NCBI GenBank assembly: GCA_022836915.1
Contig: CP094668.1
Location: forward strand, 682,001-746,000
Direction: 5' to 3'
DNA from: Paenibacillus sp. OVF10
GTDB taxonomy: Bacteria > Bacillota > Bacilli > Paenibacillales > Paenibacillaceae
Length of the DNA stretch: 64,000 nt
The notes below the pieces were generated by a model. The model made no database searches. It worked only from the letters and a program-made list of their open reading frames with translations, and was not told the DNA's origin. The stretch's first letter is position 1, and each line of letters begins with the position of its first letter. Positions 10,083-19,777 of this stretch are shown here, piece by piece. A program made the position numbers and the translations under genes.

Positions 10083-10264
10083 TCTAACCAAATATCTTCT
10101 GTTGTGGGGAACATAACTTGAAAAGAAGCTTATATCCAACCTTAGTGGAATATTAAAAAGAGCAGAGTGGCTCAGAAAAATTCCAAACAAAATTTATCGT
10201 TCTCTTCCGGTTCGCGTGTGACAGAATCTTTTTGGGTAATGGAACCCATAACAAGGCAAAAAAT

Positions 10265-10296
10265 ACCTTCCGCGGTGGGGTTCACACCGGGAAGGT
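10265..10296. terminator. Hairpin between convergent rsmI and abrB
   Basis: ACCTTCC (10265-10271) pairs with GGAAGGT (10290-10296), extended inward by CGGTG/CACCG. A weaker CCAG/CTGG stem with five T follows at 10342-10359. One or both probably end rsmI transcription between the convergent genes; the first has no T tract. Confidence 0.4.
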
Positions 10297-10360
10297 CATT
10301 AAGGAATATTAAAAAGGTTAGAAATAACAATTTAGATAAGTCCAGTATACCTGGTTTTTC

Positions 10361-10615
10361 TTATTTTGTCACAGGTGCAGGGATTTCGGAAATACATTCG
10401 TTACAAACAATTTTACCTTTGAAGTAAGTAACGTTCTCTGCATTACCACAGAAGATACAAGCAGGCTCATATTTTTTCAACATGATGCGCTCGCCGTCAA
10501 CATAGATTTCCAGAGCATCTTTTTCACCAATACCGAGTGTACGGCGCAATTCAATTGGAATAACTACCCGTCCCAGTTCGTCCACTTTTCTTACAATACC
10601 TGTTGATTTCATCAT
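10361..10615 (-). CDS. abrB: AbrB-type transition-state regulator with zinc-knuckle tail
   Basis: 84 residues. The first 50 (MKSTGIVRKVDELGRVVIPIELRRTLGI...) are a nearly canonical AbrB swapped-hairpin DNA-binding domain. The C-terminal third differs from B. subtilis AbrB: it carries CIFC and CNEC pairs about 19 residues apart, which should form a zinc knuckle in place of the usual multimerisation domain. AbrB represses post-exponential genes and is itself repressed by Spo0A~P. It lies alone on the - strand with a clear promoter and a Spo0A box upstream. Translation may begin at either of two adjacent ATGs behind GAGAGGAG. Confidence 0.88.
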   Translation of the reverse strand: MMKSTGIVRKVDELGRVVIPIELRRTLGIGEKDALEIYVDGERIMLKKYEPACIFCGNAENVTYFKGKIVCNECISEIPAPVTK

Positions 10616-10655
10616 TATAATCAGTGCTCCTCTCAGCTAACTATCATTGTCATTA

Positions 10656-10662
10656 TTCGACA
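10656..10662 (-). promoter_or_regulatory. Spo0A box within the abrB leader
   Basis: TGTCGAA reads on the - strand, about 17-23 bases downstream of the predicted abrB start point. Spo0A represses B. subtilis abrB from boxes in the same relative position. Confidence 0.65.
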
Positions 10663-10685
10663 TTATTTTATGTTTTATGATACTC

Positions 10686-10714
10686 ATCATACCAACGATT
10701 CCCAAATCAGTCAA
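10686..10714 (-). promoter_or_regulatory. Sigma-A promoter of abrB
   Basis: On the - strand TTGACT (10714-10709) and TATGAT (10691-10686) are 17 bases apart, with a TG before the -10. It directs transcription into abrB. Confidence 0.75.
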
Positions 10715-10810
10715 CCTTAAAATTAGCTTAAAATTAAGGCTGTTTTTCACAAGGTTACTGGTGGTAAGGGATTGGAAGCTGTTTTTCGCATTTAAACCTC
10801 AATGTCAGCT

Positions 10811-10871
10811 TTGTCGATTTGGAAAACGACAAAACTACTTCATTCGACAAAGTTCGTCATAACGTGTCGAA
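10811..10871. promoter_or_regulatory. Cluster of Spo0A boxes between abrB and the HD gene
   Basis: Four matches lie in 61 bases: TTGTCGA (10811, +), TTGTCGTT (10825-10832, -), TTGTCGAA (10843-10850, -, perfect) and TGTCGAA (10865-10871, +). They sit upstream of both divergent genes and could add to abrB repression or control the HD-domain gene. Confidence 0.6.
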
Positions 10872-10932
10872 TCTTAGGTGAATCGTAGAGTTCAAAGCGT
10901 TAATATAAAAGAAATTAAAGGAGTGAGTCGAC

Positions 10933-12210
10933 ATGGAACAACGTTTAACGGAAGAGAAAGTATTCAAAGATCCGGTACATAATTATATCCACGTGCAAGA
11001 TCCGGTTATATGGCAGTTAATTAACACCCCGGAATTTCAGCGTTTACGCCGGATTCGTCAGCTGGGTACTTCTTACCTTACATTTCACGGAGCAGAGCAT
11101 AGTCGGTTCTCACATTCACTAGGTGTTTATGAGATCACACGCAAGATCATCTCTCAATTTGAAAGAAGTCATTATTCGGATTGGCCGAAGGAAGAAAAGA
11201 TTGTAGCTCTTTGTGCAGCTCTACTTCATGATCTCGGGCATGGGCCATTCTCTCATTCCATTGAGGAAGCTTTTGACATGAATCACGAAGATTGGACTTG
11301 TCGCATTATTACAGGTGATACCGAAGTAGGGGCGATCTTAAGACGGTATGCTCCTGATTTTCCTGACAAAGTAGCGTCTGTCATTCAAAAAACGTATGAA
11401 AAGCCGATTGTGGTGAACTTGGTGACCAGTCCGCTTGATGCAGACCGAATGGATTATTTGCTCAGGGATGCCTATTTTACAGGTGTAAATTACGGCACGA
11501 TTGACCTTGATCGTATCCTTCGGATGCTGCGTCCTTATCATGGGCGGATTGTAGTCAAGGAGTCAGGCATGCATGCTGTGGAGGATTACCTAATGTCTCG
11601 GTATCAGATGTATTGGCAGATTTACTTCCATCCGGTGACTCGTAGTTCTGAAATTATATTGCGGCAAATATTCAAGCGAGCGAAAACACTCATACAGCAT
11701 GGTTTTCAATTCCGCTTCATGATTGATCCACTCCCTCAACTATTTGAAGGAGAATTATCCGTAGATGAATATTTGCAGTTGGATGAAGCATTAATTCAGA
11801 CGGCATTTACGCAGTGGCGCAAGGAGGACGATACTGTTCTGAGTGAGTTATGCGAACGTTTTATGGATCGCAAGTTATATAAGTATGTAGAGCTTGAACA
11901 GGTCGACTTGACAATGATGGAAGAGATTCGGGAAGCTTTTGTACAGGCTGGTCTCGATCCCGAATATGATCTTGAAATTGATTTTCCTTCGGATAATCCG
12001 TATGATGTGTTTCGTCCGGATGAATCCACAGATAAGCAGATTCTTCTTCTGGATCGACAGGACAATTTACGTGAGTTGTCAGAAGTATCTGACATTGTCC
12101 GTTCCATCAGTGGGCTTCACCGAGGGAAACATCATTTGTATTACCCGCAAAACAAGGTGGATGCGATTATTCACGAATTACCGTCACATATACGCCCCTA
12201 TTTCTTGTAA
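10933..12210 (+). CDS. HD-domain phosphohydrolase, dGTPase-like (YwfO family)
   Basis: 425 residues. HGAEHSRFSHSLG (about 52-64) and LLHDLGHGPFSHS (about 97-109) supply the metal-binding His and HD residues, with a later SPLDADRMDYLLRDA block carrying the third acidic ligand; this is the dNTP triphosphohydrolase-like subfamily of HD proteins, as in B. subtilis YwfO. It probably hydrolyses dNTPs or related nucleotides, but the substrate is inferred. It has a strong AAAGGAG site at ATG 10933. It occupies the place where metS lies in B. subtilis, and Spo0A boxes lie upstream. Confidence 0.82.
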   Translation: MEQRLTEEKVFKDPVHNYIHVQDPVIWQLINTPEFQRLRRIRQLGTSYLTFHGAEHSRFSHSLGVYEITRKIISQFERSHYSDWPKEEKIVALCAALLHDLGHGPFSHSIEEAFDMNHEDWTCRIITGDTEVGAILRRYAPDFPDKVASVIQKTYEKPIVVNLVTSPLDADRMDYLLRDAYFTGVNYGTIDLDRILRMLRPYHGRIVVKESGMHAVEDYLMSRYQMYWQIYFHPVTRSSEIILRQIFKRAKTLIQHGFQFRFMIDPLPQLFEGELSVDEYLQLDEALIQTAFTQWRKEDDTVLSELCERFMDRKLYKYVELEQVDLTMMEEIREAFVQAGLDPEYDLEIDFPSDNPYDVFRPDESTDKQILLLDRQDNLRELSEVSDIVRSISGLHRGKHHLYYPQNKVDAIIHELPSHIRPYFL

Positions 12211-12542
12211 TCGTGTGGGTATAATCCGATGAAGAATTTCGATATCAAAACACTTTCTAAAAGAGCTATTTTTCATGATACAGTAATCTGCTTTAATGGG
12301 GAGTATATGTAGATCGACATAATTTTGTAAATGCAAGCAGGTAGAATGGGTACAATCAGCAATATATAGATCAGAATATCCGTATATCTTCTATATATTG
12401 TAGTTGTGAAGAAACAAACGTAATGATGTAATACACAGATACCCAAAATGTTTTATGTATGAGTCATTGAATTATTGAATTTTACAAATTGAATTTTGAA
12501 AAAGAAGATAGTCGTTATTTCGACATGAAGGGAGATACAAAC
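12211..12542. other. AT-rich leader ahead of tatD
   Basis: No gene is supported. It holds a perfect 10-base inverted repeat, CAATATATAG (12360-12369) and CTATATATTG (12391-12400), and a loose sigma-A-like pair, TTGTGA and TGTAAT about 17 apart, just after it. The region resembles a promoter/operator segment for tatD. Confidence 0.4.
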
Positions 12543-13313
12543 ATGATGCTGTTCGACACACATACACATCTGGATGCACCACAATTCGACGAGGACCGCG
12601 AGGACATGATTCAGCGTGCTGTGGATGCAGGAGTTGGTCGCATGATCAACATTGGCTTTAACCGGGAGACGATTCCAACTACGATGAAACTCGCTGAAAC
12701 ATATGACTTTATCTATGCAGCTGTAGGGTGGCATCCAGTAGATGCGATCACTATGCAGGAGGGTGATTTGGAGTGGATTGCATCTTTATGCAAGCATGAA
12801 AAAGTGGTTGCGATCGGTGAGATTGGATTGGATTATCATTGGGATACTTCACCGAAGGAAATACAGCATCGCGTATTACGACAACAAATTGCTTTGGCTC
12901 GTGAAGTGAACATGCCAATTGTCATTCATAATCGGGATGCACATGAGGATATCATAAGAATTTTGCGTGAAGAGAAAGCGAGTGAAGTTGGTGGTGTGAT
13001 GCACTCGTTCTCGGGCAGCTGGGAAACAGCGAAAAGTTGTCTCGATATGGGCTTCCATCTCTCCTTCGGAGGACCGATCACATTCAAAAATGCAAAGCAG
13101 CCCAAAGAGGTACTGGAGAAGGTTCCTATGGACCGGTTTTTCATTGAAACAGATGCTCCATATTTGACACCTCACCCTTATCGTGGGAAACGAAATGAGA
13201 CAGCGCATGTACGTCTGGTTGCAGAGGCAGCTGCGGAAATTAAAGGCATTTCGGTGGAGGAAATTGCTGCAATAACAACCAAAAATGCCATGGAACGATT
13301 TGGAATTCGTTAA
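12543..13313 (+). CDS. tatD: TatD family metal-dependent DNase (YabD)
   Basis: 256-residue TIM-barrel hydrolase. The FDTHTHLD metal motif at residues 4-11, GEIGLDYHW, VIHNRDAH, MHSFSGS and ETDAPYLTP are the conserved TatD blocks; members are Mg-dependent DNases or deoxyribohydrolases. The ATG at 12543 has an AAGGGAG site nine bases upstream; an in-frame extension to 12489 lacks one. It is intact. Confidence 0.93.
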   Translation: MMLFDTHTHLDAPQFDEDREDMIQRAVDAGVGRMINIGFNRETIPTTMKLAETYDFIYAAVGWHPVDAITMQEGDLEWIASLCKHEKVVAIGEIGLDYHWDTSPKEIQHRVLRQQIALAREVNMPIVIHNRDAHEDIIRILREEKASEVGGVMHSFSGSWETAKSCLDMGFHLSFGGPITFKNAKQPKEVLEKVPMDRFFIETDAPYLTPHPYRGKRNETAHVRLVAEAAAEIKGISVEEIAAITTKNAMERFGIR

Positions 13314-13556
13314 AAAAACGAGCAAATGAGGTGAAAAAGGCAGGTAAGCGGAGTTAATTTGCCCTTTGATTCAAATAAATCAAGAATATTACAATATTTT
13401 AACCAAATATTCAGAAAAACGTACTTGATCAACGCTTTACAACATGCATCAAAACAGGATATCATCTTTTCAGTGAATTGTTGTGCGGAAAATTGGACAG
13501 ATGTTCGGGGGATGAACAAAGGGACACTTTCCGATGAAACAACATTACTTTCATGA

Positions 13557-13825
13557 ATCAGTCTCGCTGAGTCTCCGTTAACGGAGAGCGGGGGAACCAA
13601 TAGGGCTTAAACATCGGTGTATTTGGCCGATGCGCAACGTTCGCTGACCCAAAAGCAGCGAAGGGAACTGCGAAGCCGTATTTGATTTCTTCTTTGGGTC
13701 TCGGGGTGAATTCAAGGGCGTCCGCCATGAGCGGGTGACCCAAGATAGGGCGGCTCTCTTTCGCCCGAACCCGACAGCTAACCTCGCAAGCGGAAAAGAG
13801 AGGCAACCTCGTGCATGAATTTCCG
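13557..13825 (+). promoter_or_regulatory. Cyclic-di-AMP (ydaO-yuaA) riboswitch
   Basis: The conserved ydaO-class motifs appear in order: GAGCGGGGGAACCAA (about 13586-13600), TCGGGGTGAATTC (about 13701-13713) and CGCCCGAACCCGACAGCTAACC (13762-13783) followed by TCGCAAGCGG. The aptamer is followed by a terminator at 13846-13887. Known mechanism: c-di-AMP binding favours termination. It should lower yabE expression at high c-di-AMP. The stretch 13314-13556 before it must hold the promoter; I could not single one out. Confidence 0.9.
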
Positions 13826-13845
13826 ATATTCAAAATCATTCGGAA

Positions 13846-13887
13846 GCCACGAAAGAGTTCCTCTTACACTCTTTCTTTGGCTTTTTT
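13846..13887 (+). terminator. Riboswitch expression-platform terminator
   Basis: GCCACGAAAGAG pairs with CTCTTTCTTTGGC, followed by six T. It lies between the c-di-AMP aptamer and yabE. Confidence 0.88.
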
Positions 13888-14080
13888 GTTTTTGAATAAA
13901 AGAAATATTGTCATCATACGGTAGGTATTCAGGAGGATGACATCATGTTGCGAAGATTGATTCATGGTGCAGAACCGGATTATGTTGGTCCGATCTGTGT
14001 TCTGTAGAAAATTTGGTATAGTCACGTCAAAGACATCATGCATTACTTTAGACGGCGAGGCTATGAAGGAGGACGGAGAA

Positions 14081-15264
14081 GTGGGCACATTCCAACCAGA
14101 AGAGACCCATGAGTCACGATCATCCAGTAAGTCTTTCGCGTTGCGGTGGAAGCATGAGAACATGCGTCAAATGGCATTGATCGCGATTTTCTCAATTGCG
14201 CTTACAATCATGATCTTGTTAGTCGTTTACGGTCAGGCCGGGAAACAAATTTCACTGGTTATTGATGGCAAGGCTCAGGTGGTAGAGACTCGTACAGGAA
14301 TGCTTCAGGAAATGCTGGAGGAGCAGTCGATCACAGTCAGCCCTCACGATAAGGTATCCATGTCCATGAATGGGGCGATTACAGATGGAGACCGAATCGT
14401 TATTGAGCGGGCCGTTCCAGTTAACATTACGGCAGACGGAGACACCAAGACTCTGTATACAACCGATTCATCGGTAGAAGATGCAATCCAAAAATCAGGT
14501 ATTCAAGTTGAAAGTAATGATAAAGTGTATCCGGCGCTTGGCACTGCGATCAAAGCGGAGATGAAGATCCGTGTAGTGCGCGTAACAAAGCGTACAGTGG
14601 ATGTAGAGCAACCGATCGCTTACAAAGTCATTAAAACGGCTGACCCTAGCTTGTACAAAGGGGATAACCGTGTCGTTGTGAACGGCAAAGAAGGCACAAT
14701 TGTGCAGCATATCGAAAAGGTATTTCAGGATGGAGAATTGGTCTCCAAAAAATGGTCGGCAAATCTGTCGCGAATAATCGTGTAGATAAAGTGATCGCTG
14801 TCGGCACCAAAGCAAAACCGGTCGTGAAAGAACCTGAGATTCAGACCGTATCGGCTCAAACTTCAACAACCAAAAAGGCTACAACAACGAACTCGAAGAA
14901 AACATCTGCCTCGGGCAGCAAAGTGATTACCGTATCCGGGACTTCTTTTAAATACTCTAAAGTACTTAAAAATGTATCCATGACTGCCTACTCTTCCGAA
15001 GAGCCGGGCATTGGTACTAAAACAGCTTCCGGTACTCGTGTAACGGAAGGGCGCACCATTGCGGTTGATCCCAAAGTCATTCCAATTGGCTGGTGGGTAT
15101 ATATCGAAGGTCTGGGATTCCGTCGTGCGGAAGATACAGGCGGTGCCATCAAAGGCAATAAAATTGATGTATATTATGACAGTGTGAAGCATGCCCTGAA
15201 TTTTGGACGTAAAAAAGGCAAGACGGTCTACGTGATCGGTCCGGTGAAGCCGGAAGCGAACTAA
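14081..15264 (+). CDS. yabE: YabE-like cell-wall protein: DUF348, G5 and 3D domains (one frameshift)
   Basis: About 394 residues: cytoplasmic N-tail, one membrane anchor (about 30-52), two ubiquitin-like DUF348 repeats, a G5 domain, a Thr/Ser/Lys linker and a C-terminal 3D domain with conserved aspartates (AVDPKVIPIG, RAEDTGGAIKGNKIDVYY), related to resuscitation-promoting and MltA-like wall lytic enzymes. The frame breaks in the A run at 14747-14752 and is restored by one A. GTG 14081 follows an AAGGAGG site; upstream in-frame codons have none and would enter the leader. Expression should be under the c-di-AMP riboswitch. Confidence 0.88.
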
Positions 15265-15303
15265 AATCGTTTTACTTTGAAATGGGAATGCTATAAAATA
15301 GTT

Positions 15304-15395
15304 GCATGAATGATTCATGCGGAATATGCGGCGGAGGAGTCTGAATTCAGTCTCCCCGCCGTTTGGCAGAGAAGAGGATATTCCTCTTCTTTTTG
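15304..15395 (+). terminator. Three consecutive hairpins ending in a terminator, ahead of rnmV
   Basis: GCATGAA/TTCATGC (15304-15320), GGCGGAGGAG/CTCCCCGCC (15330-15360) and AGAAGAGGA/TCCTCTTCT plus T run (15370-15394). The last is a good intrinsic terminator immediately before the rnmV ribosome site; it may end yabE transcription or attenuate rnmV. Confidence 0.7.
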
Positions 15396-15418
15396 CGTTA
15401 GAAAGGAAGAAATGGAAC

Positions 15419-16870
<1,452 letters not shown>

Positions 16871-16929
16871 AATTTGAATGAACCAAACCGGGTCTCTGCC
16901 CATACGATGGGGTAGAGGTGATTACGTTG

Positions 16930-17768
16930 ATGAATATCGGAGACTTGGTCGTTCGGAAGTCATACGGCGGCGATGTGACTTTTCGGGTGGAAGGCCTCCA
17001 GTTGGATGCTGCGGTCATTAAAGGGACTGAGTTCCGGCTGATTGCCGATTCCCCGGTGGACGATTTGATAAAGGTTCCCTACGAACCACAAAGCGCCAAG
17101 ACCAGACAGGCGCATATTAAAGCACATCAGACCCTGTCCCGTCTGCAGCAGAATCGTATGGAACAGGCTGAGCGGAATCGGGAAGGTCTGGTACAAGATT
17201 GGTCTGCTCAGCAGGAACCGGCTTATTTTGAAATGCCTGGAAAGGTGCTTCATCTGGATGGAGATCCGAACTATTTGAAAAAAGTATGGATCTCTATGAG
17301 CAACTTCGTGTGCCCGCAGAGGGACAATATGTCCATGAATCGGCAATGGCAGATACCTTATACCGTTTATTACCCAAAGTACGTCCGGATATCGTGGTCA
17401 TTACGGGTCATGATGGGGTGCTAAAGACACGTCAGCCCTATGACTTATATAGTCTTGGTAGCTATAAGAACTCGCAAAATTTTGTGTCGGCCATTCAGGT
17501 GGCCAGACAATATGAACGCCATCTGGACGCCCTCACTATTGTGGCAGGGGCCTGTCAGTCCCATTTTGAGGCACTGCTGCGCGCTGGAGCGAACTTTGCC
17601 AGTTCTCCAGGCAGAATTCTCATTCATGCACTTGACCCGGTCTATGTGGCAGCCAAGGCCTCCTTCACCTCTGTGCGGGATACGGTCAATATGAGTGATG
17701 TTCTGCACAATACCATCAGTGGTAGCCAGGGTGTGGGTGGTGTCGAGACACGGGGAGTTACCGGGTAG
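16930..17768 (+). CDS. yabG: Sporulation-specific protease YabG (one frameshift)
   Basis: About 279 residues. In B. subtilis YabG is a mother-cell cysteine protease that processes spore coat proteins and permits GerQ/SafA cross-linking. The family blocks GDLVVRKSYGGDVTFRV at the N-terminus and DIVVITGHDG, SQNFVSAIQVARQ and VAGACQSHFEALLRAGANFASSP in the C-terminal half are clear. The frame breaks in the A run at 17278-17283 and one A restores YLKKSMDLYEQL. ATG 16930 lies eight bases after AGAGGTGA; a TTG and a GTG just upstream are in frame. A terminator follows at 17837. Confidence 0.92.
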
Positions 17769-17836
17769 GTCTGCCTGGGCTGAATGATTTATCTACGCTA
17801 AAAGTGAACCCGTCGGCAGTCTGATGTAGGCCATTT

Positions 17837-17861
17837 AAAGTCCCAATTTGGGGCTTTTTTT
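17837..17861 (+). terminator. Intrinsic terminator after yabG
   Basis: AAAGTCCC pairs with GGGGCTTT, followed by a T run. It isolates veg from the upstream genes. Confidence 0.85.
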
Positions 17862-17878
17862 GTTTGCAAAAAAATTCA

Positions 17879-17950
17879 TTGACAACAACTTTTTGATGCT
17901 GATATAATAATTAGTTTTGATTTGACAATGACTGTAAAATCCGGTATAAT
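17879..17950 (+). promoter_or_regulatory. Tandem consensus sigma-A promoters of veg
   Basis: P1: TTGACA (17879-17884), 18-base spacer, TATAAT (17903-17908). P2: TTGACA (17922-17927), 17-base spacer, TATAAT (17945-17950). Both hexamer pairs are perfect matches. The veg promoter of B. subtilis is among the strongest known. Confidence 0.95.
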
Positions 17951-17977
17951 GGACAAGAAAAGAGGTGGTCGTCGACA

Positions 17978-18253
17978 ATGGCTAAAAACACGCTGTTGGA
18001 TATCAAACGCAATCTCGATGCACATATTGGTCAGAAAATTATGTTGCGGGCTAATGGTGGCCGCCGTAAGACCATTGAGCGTACGGGTGTATTGGAAGAA
18101 ACGTACCCTTCTGTTTTTATTGTTAAGCTTGATGAGGAGCAAGAAACCTTCAAGCGAGTATCTTATAGTTATGCGGATATACTTACGGAGTCGGTGGAAG
18201 TCATGGTTTATGACCCGGGCAGCCAGACGCATAGCTCCTATATGGAGACGTAA
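17978..18253 (+). CDS. veg: Veg protein (DUF1021)
   Basis: 91 residues with the family sequence [29 protein letters not shown] and the [10 protein letters not shown] core, a small beta-barrel-like protein. In B. subtilis Veg is very highly expressed and stimulates biofilm matrix genes; its biochemical activity is unresolved. It is monocistronic: two consensus promoters upstream and a terminator downstream. It is intact. Confidence 0.93.
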   Translation: MAKNTLLDIKRNLDAHIGQKIMLRANGGRRKTIERTGVLEETYPSVFIVKLDEEQETFKRVSYSYADILTESVEVMVYDPGSQTHSSYMET

Positions 18254-18267
18254 GTATCGATTTACAG

Positions 18268-18299
18268 GCGATTCGCCCCACAAGGCGGATCGCTTTTTT
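18268..18299 (+). terminator. Intrinsic terminator after veg
   Basis: GCGATTCGCC pairs with GGCGGATCGC with a small internal mismatch, followed by six T. Confidence 0.9.
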
Positions 18300-18345
18300 G
18301 TTTTTAAACACCAATTCGCCCTTAACGTAACCCATACATACTCAG

Positions 18346-18375
18346 GAATGAGCGAGGAACGGTCGCGGCATACTA
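18346..18375 (+). promoter_or_regulatory. Sigma-G promoter candidate for the SASP gene
   Basis: GAATG (18346-18350), an 18-base spacer and CATACTA (18369-18375) fit the forespore sigma-G pattern GNATR-N18-CATNNTA. The SASP start codon is 125 bases downstream. Confidence 0.65.
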
Positions 18376-18499
18376 TATGGACAGGTGAAGGGACAGTTTC
18401 TTAAGCAATGCAGGAAACTGAATTTGGCCTGATGGCAAGATGTCCAAAACGTGAACGAACTCATCACATTATGAAGGATACTTTGGAGGAGGATGGTTC

Positions 18500-18676
18500 A
18501 TGAGTCGCAGAAGAAGAAGTGTCATGTCAGAGGATCTGAAGAATGAGCTTGCGAAAGACCTTGGCTTCTATGATACGGTCCAACAGGAAGGCTGGGGTGG
18601 AATCAAAGCCAAGGATGCAGGAAACATGGTGAAAAGAGCCATTCAACTTGCTGAGCAGGCTGCCCGCAAATCTTAA
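18500..18676 (+). CDS. sspF: Alpha/beta-type small acid-soluble spore protein (SspF-like)
   Basis: A 58-codon gene: an arginine-rich start ([20 protein letters not shown]), then [33 protein letters not shown]. It carries the family's GWGGI-KA block and amphipathic helix that coat spore DNA in the A-like form. GGAGGAGG lies just ahead of ATG 18500. A sigma-G-like promoter and a terminator bracket it, so it is forespore-expressed and monocistronic. The veg-sspF order matches B. subtilis. Confidence 0.92.
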   Translation: MSRRRRSVMSEDLKNELAKDLGFYDTVQQEGWGGIKAKDAGNMVKRAIQLAEQAARKS

Positions 18677-18694
18677 TCCGGTTCAAGCAGACTG

Positions 18695-18731
18695 AAAAGC
18701 GGGGAAATCCGTCAGGAACAACCCCGCTTTT
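18695..18731 (+). terminator. Intrinsic terminator after sspF
   Basis: AAAAGCGGGG pairs with CCCCGCTTTT, followed by more T. Confidence 0.88.
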
Positions 18732-18758
18732 TCCCCTTAGATGCGGAATAGAAATGAC

Positions 18759-18787
18759 TTGACAGCCCCATTTTGATATAATATGTT
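18759..18787 (+). promoter_or_regulatory. Sigma-A promoter of ispE
   Basis: TTGACA at 18759-18764 and TATGTT at 18782-18787 with a 17-base spacer. A TATAAT occurs at 18777 but only 12 bases after the -35, too close to be used with it. Confidence 0.65.
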
Positions 18788-18816
18788 AAGTTGTCTTAGG
18801 GAAAAGGTGAGGACGG

Positions 18817-19680
18817 GTGAACGCCTTGAAAATTTACGAAAAAGCGCCTGCTAAAATTAATTTGATGCTGGACGTTTTACATAAAAGAAGCGATGGATTC
18901 CATGAAGTTGAAATGATCATGACCATGGTCGATCTGGCTGATCGACTGGAAATGTCGGAGCTGCCGCGAGATACTATTTTCATCTCCAGTCAGGCGGGTT
19001 ATATTCCGCTGGACGAGAAGAATCTGGCTTTCCAGGCAGCCAGACTCATTAAGGAGCGCTATAACGTGCGTACGGGCGTCCATATTCATCTGGATAAAAA
19101 GATTCCAGTTGCAGCCGGACTTGCCGGGGGCAGCAGTGATGCAGCAGCAGCGCTGCGTGGATTGAACCGTCTGTGGCGGTTGAATATACCGGATCACGAA
19201 CTGCAGGAGCTTGGAGCTGAACTCGGGTCGGATGTTCCATTCTGTATCACAGGAGGGACTGCACTTGCTACAGGCCGTGGTGAGAAGTTAACTCCCATTC
19301 CTAATCCGCCGCAATGCTGGGTGATTCTGGCCAAGCCTCCGATCAATGTGTCTACAGCCGATGTCTACGGACGGTTCCGCAGTGACAAGATTGTTCGTCA
19401 TCCGAGTGCGGCTAAAATGGAGCAGGCTATTCGCAGCCAATCATTTACGGAAGTATGTAACCAGATGGGCAATGTACTTGAAGATGTAACGTTGAAACTG
19501 TATCCGGAAGTTCAGCATCTGAAGGATGCCATGATTCGATTGGGTGCAGACGGCGTGTTAATGTCCGGTAGCGGTCCAACGGTATTTGGGCTGGTCTCCA
19601 AAGAATCGAAGGTTGCCCGGGTATACAATGGTCTGCGTGGTTTCTGTAAAGAAGTGTACGCTGTACGTATGTTGACGTAA
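18817..19680 (+). CDS. ispE: 4-diphosphocytidyl-2-C-methyl-D-erythritol kinase
   Basis: 287-residue GHMP kinase of the MEP isoprenoid pathway. [22 protein letters not shown] at the N-terminus, [21 protein letters not shown] (ATP loop) and the C-terminal [13 protein letters not shown] are the three GHMP motifs in IspE form. Translation begins at GTG 18817 behind AAGGTGAGG. It is intact. Confidence 0.95.
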   Translation: MNALKIYEKAPAKINLMLDVLHKRSDGFHEVEMIMTMVDLADRLEMSELPRDTIFISSQAGYIPLDEKNLAFQAARLIKERYNVRTGVHIHLDKKIPVAAGLAGGSSDAAAALRGLNRLWRLNIPDHELQELGAELGSDVPFCITGGTALATGRGEKLTPIPNPPQCWVILAKPPINVSTADVYGRFRSDKIVRHPSAAKMEQAIRSQSFTEVCNQMGNVLEDVTLKLYPEVQHLKDAMIRLGADGVLMSGSGPTVFGLVSKESKVARVYNGLRGFCKEVYAVRMLT

Positions 19681-19777
19681 AATTCGCTTTTATAATGTAC
19701 AAACACGTATAAAGGTGGTATATTTTTAAATAATTATTCGGATTTGGATGTTTCCGTGATCGTGAGGATGGATCTCT

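Noticed and set aside
13359..13556. 65-residue + ORF before the riboswitch
   Set aside because: No ribosome site; it occupies the promoter/leader region of the c-di-AMP riboswitch.
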